A DNA stretch of 64,000 bases from Bacteroidota bacterium. Its GTDB lineage: Bacteria; Bacteroidota; Rhodothermia; Rhodothermales; UBA10348. The position numbers and the translations under genes were made by a program. Shown here piece by piece: positions 62,547 through 64,000 of the stretch (the first letter of the stretch is position 1; the number at the start of each line of letters is the position of its first letter). The stretch spans positions 62,001 to 126,000 of the forward strand of contig JAJCYQ010000046.1 of assembly GCA_029262835.1 (NCBI GenBank). The letters are read 5' to 3'. The notes below the pieces were generated by a model, which saw nothing but the letters and a program-made list of their open reading frames with translations, did not search any database and was not told the origin of the DNA.

Positions 62547-64000
62547 ATGAATCGCTTCTTTCTTTCCGGGATTGGTTTTGCACTGGTCCTGGTGCTGTCT
62601 TTAGTAGATGGTGTCCTGGCGCAGCGCGCCATTCCTTCTGAATTCCGAGGTCAGGAGTCGCGTATTGCCCGCGGCATTCTTGACGGAAATCTGATCGAGA
62701 CGAACTTCCGGAATCATGGCGAACTGGCCCGGTGGAACGATCTGCCCTGGGGCGTCTGGCCACGTGGCATCGGCGGCCGGCACATCGACGGCGTGGGCGT
62801 CATGGCAGCTGGACGCGTGCCAGCGGAAAGACAGAAGTGGCCGTTTTTTGGAGGCCTACCCGATACGCTCGTCAACCCGGTGATCCTGACGTACCGGGAT
62901 GCCGGAAAACGATTGGGACCGAGCGGAAATATCTGGGGGTGGTTACCACTTGGTGGATTCCACAACCCGAATCGGATCAATTCGCTGGGACAGTTGGAAC
63001 CGGTGCCAGCGCTGAGCGATGACCCGAGTTCCTGGCCGGACTTCTGGCCAGACAGGCTGGACAGCGCGACAGACCCGGGCTGGCGCGGTCAGTGGAATGG
63101 GTTTTTTGGACGGGGCGTATTCAATGCGGATCTGGAAAGCTTCTATGTAATGGATGACTATTCGGATCGGGAATACCACGTATCGCCCGATGGACAGCCG
63201 TTCAGCCAGTATGGCGTGTTCTATCCGACGCCGTCCGACTCAACCGTTGGCGGGATGGGCCTCCAGACGCAGGTCCGCATTTTCCAGTGGGCCAACATCC
63301 TGGCAGAAGACACTATGTTTCTGCTCTACAGGATCACGAACACGTCGGAAACCGATTACAGGTTCAATCTGGCGGGAGACCAGGGCATGTTCTTCAGCCA
63401 GGTCATGGATTATGGTCTTGGCAACGAAGAGGGCGACGAGAACGCCAGCTTCAACGCGCAGGAGGACGTCACGTTTGGTTGGGACCAGGACGGTATTGGG
63501 CAACGTCAGGATGGCACGCTGTATGAGCTGGGGTACACCGGCTTTGCCTTCCTGGAAAGTCCCTCCCGTAGCACGGATGGCCTTGACAACGACGAGGATG
63601 GTATCACGGATGAGCAGCGATTCGGCGGGCCTGGTACGCTGATCGAAGGGCAGGATGCCATTCGGCAGTTCGTAACGGCGAACTACAATTTGACACTTTT
63701 TGAGCGATTCAACGGCCCCATTGAGGAACGGGCGGCCTATGTAGCGGGTCGCTGGTGGACTGGAGATGAAAATCTCGACTGGGTCGGCTTCTCGGACGAC
63801 AACGGCAACGGTGTGTGGGACCAGGGCGAAGCGGTCAACAATGACGTGGGCGCCGATGGCAAGGGGCCTTTTGACCTGGATTATCCAGGCCCTGATGCTG
63901 GCGAGGCGAATGGTATCCCGGACCAGGGCGAGCCCAACTTCGATGAACTCGACGTGGATGAGTCGGACATGATTGGCCTCACCGGATTTGACCTGTCATC
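62547..64000 (+). CDS. Exported protein with acidic Ca-binding-like repeats, 3' partial
   Basis: The frame is open from ATG 62547 to the window end (484 complete codons), so the C-terminus is missing. A signal peptide (SGIGFALVLVLSLVDGVLA) is followed by a beta-rich region without a family I recognise. Aromatic-rich segments occur (WGWLPLGGFHNPNRIN, FYVMDDYSDREYHV). From about residue 345, acidic Asn/Gly-rich loops appear: GLDNDEDGITDEQRFGG, DDNGNGVWDQGEAVNND and NGIPDQGEPNFDELD. These resemble thrombospondin-type-3 or dockerin-like calcium loops. It is co-oriented with and 19 bases after the receptor, so it is probably part of the same transcript. A T9SS tail may lie beyond the window. Confidence 0.78.
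   Translation, partial: MNRFFLSGIGFALVLVLSLVDGVLAQRAIPSEFRGQESRIARGILDGNLIETNFRNHGELARWNDLPWGVWPRGIGGRHIDGVGVMAAGRVPAERQKWPFFGGLPDTLVNPVILTYRDAGKRLGPSGNIWGWLPLGGFHNPNRINSLGQLEPVPALSDDPSSWPDFWPDRLDSATDPGWRGQWNGFFGRGVFNADLESFYVMDDYSDREYHVSPDGQPFSQYGVFYPTPSDSTVGGMGLQTQVRIFQWANILAEDTMFLLYRITNTSETDYRFNLAGDQGMFFSQVMDYGLGNEEGDENASFNAQEDVTFGWDQDGIGQRQDGTLYELGYTGFAFLESPSRSTDGLDNDEDGITDEQRFGGPGTLIEGQDAIRQFVTANYNLTLFERFNGPIEERAAYVAGRWWTGDENLDWVGFSDDNGNGVWDQGEAVNNDVGADGKGPFDLDYPGPDAGEANGIPDQGEPNFDELDVDESDMIGLTGFDLS

Overview
The window looks like a piece of chromosome from a high-GC member of the Bacteroidota/Rhodothermota group, most plausibly the Rhodothermales. This is an inference from gene content: C-terminal type IX secretion (T9SS) sorting domains on secreted enzymes, a T9SS plug protein (DUF5103), TonB-dependent receptors with carboxypeptidase-like N-terminal domains, a 58-residue histone H1-like protein, an archaeal/eukaryotic-type prolyl-tRNA synthetase and DUF3078/DUF4783 proteins. 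Genes are tightly packed, with many 1-14 nt overlaps, and no gap without a gene exceeds about 200 bases. I found no rRNA, tRNA, CRISPR array, insertion sequence or phage.

Region 1 (1-23.5 kb) is mainly housekeeping and envelope genes. It starts with a GspF/GspE pair of a pilus or type II secretion machine. A minus-strand aminotransferase/acyltransferase pair for sugar-nucleotide modification follows, then an exported TPR protein and a LOG-family hydrolase. Divergent from these is a plus-strand run: sugar nucleotidyltransferase, mutS2, a DUF4783-like protein, a 1301-residue NtrY-like histidine kinase and tenA, joined by short overlaps except for a 44-nt gap after mutS2. Next come cysS with a coupled HhH-GPD DNA-repair gene, and an operon of ECF sigma factor, two small membrane proteins and a MacAB-type efflux system.

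Region 2 (23-36 kb) holds yidD and dnaE, an unrecognised protein, the histone-like gene with its own promoter and strong terminator, and a tight run of envelope genes: DUF3078 protein, a membrane protein with an HELVH zinc-peptidase motif, the T9SS plug lipoprotein, a metzincin lipoprotein and an MFS transporter.

Region 3 (36-47 kb) has an exported TPR-CHAT protein (caspase-like His/Cys dyad), a TonB-dependent receptor, an esterase lipoprotein, proS, a Tyr/Gly-rich lipoprotein with a repetitive basic Ser/Arg/Lys tail, and a FadL/OmpP1-type porin.

Region 4 (47-64 kb) is a beta-glucan utilisation locus. It contains two sugar MFS transporters, an SGNH/TPR protein, a LacI-type regulator, a GH3 beta-glucosidase, a GH16 endoglucanase with CBM6 and T9SS domain, a multidomain secreted carbohydrate-binding protein with T9SS domain, a TonB-dependent receptor and a truncated secreted protein. 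Five near-identical palindromes with core TGAAAAC(C/G)TTTTCA sit in front of the FucP-like transporter, in the lacI/SGNH divergent region, across the GH3 start codon and twice before the secreted binding protein. They mark this as one LacI-controlled regulon. No SusD is visible in the part of the locus shown.
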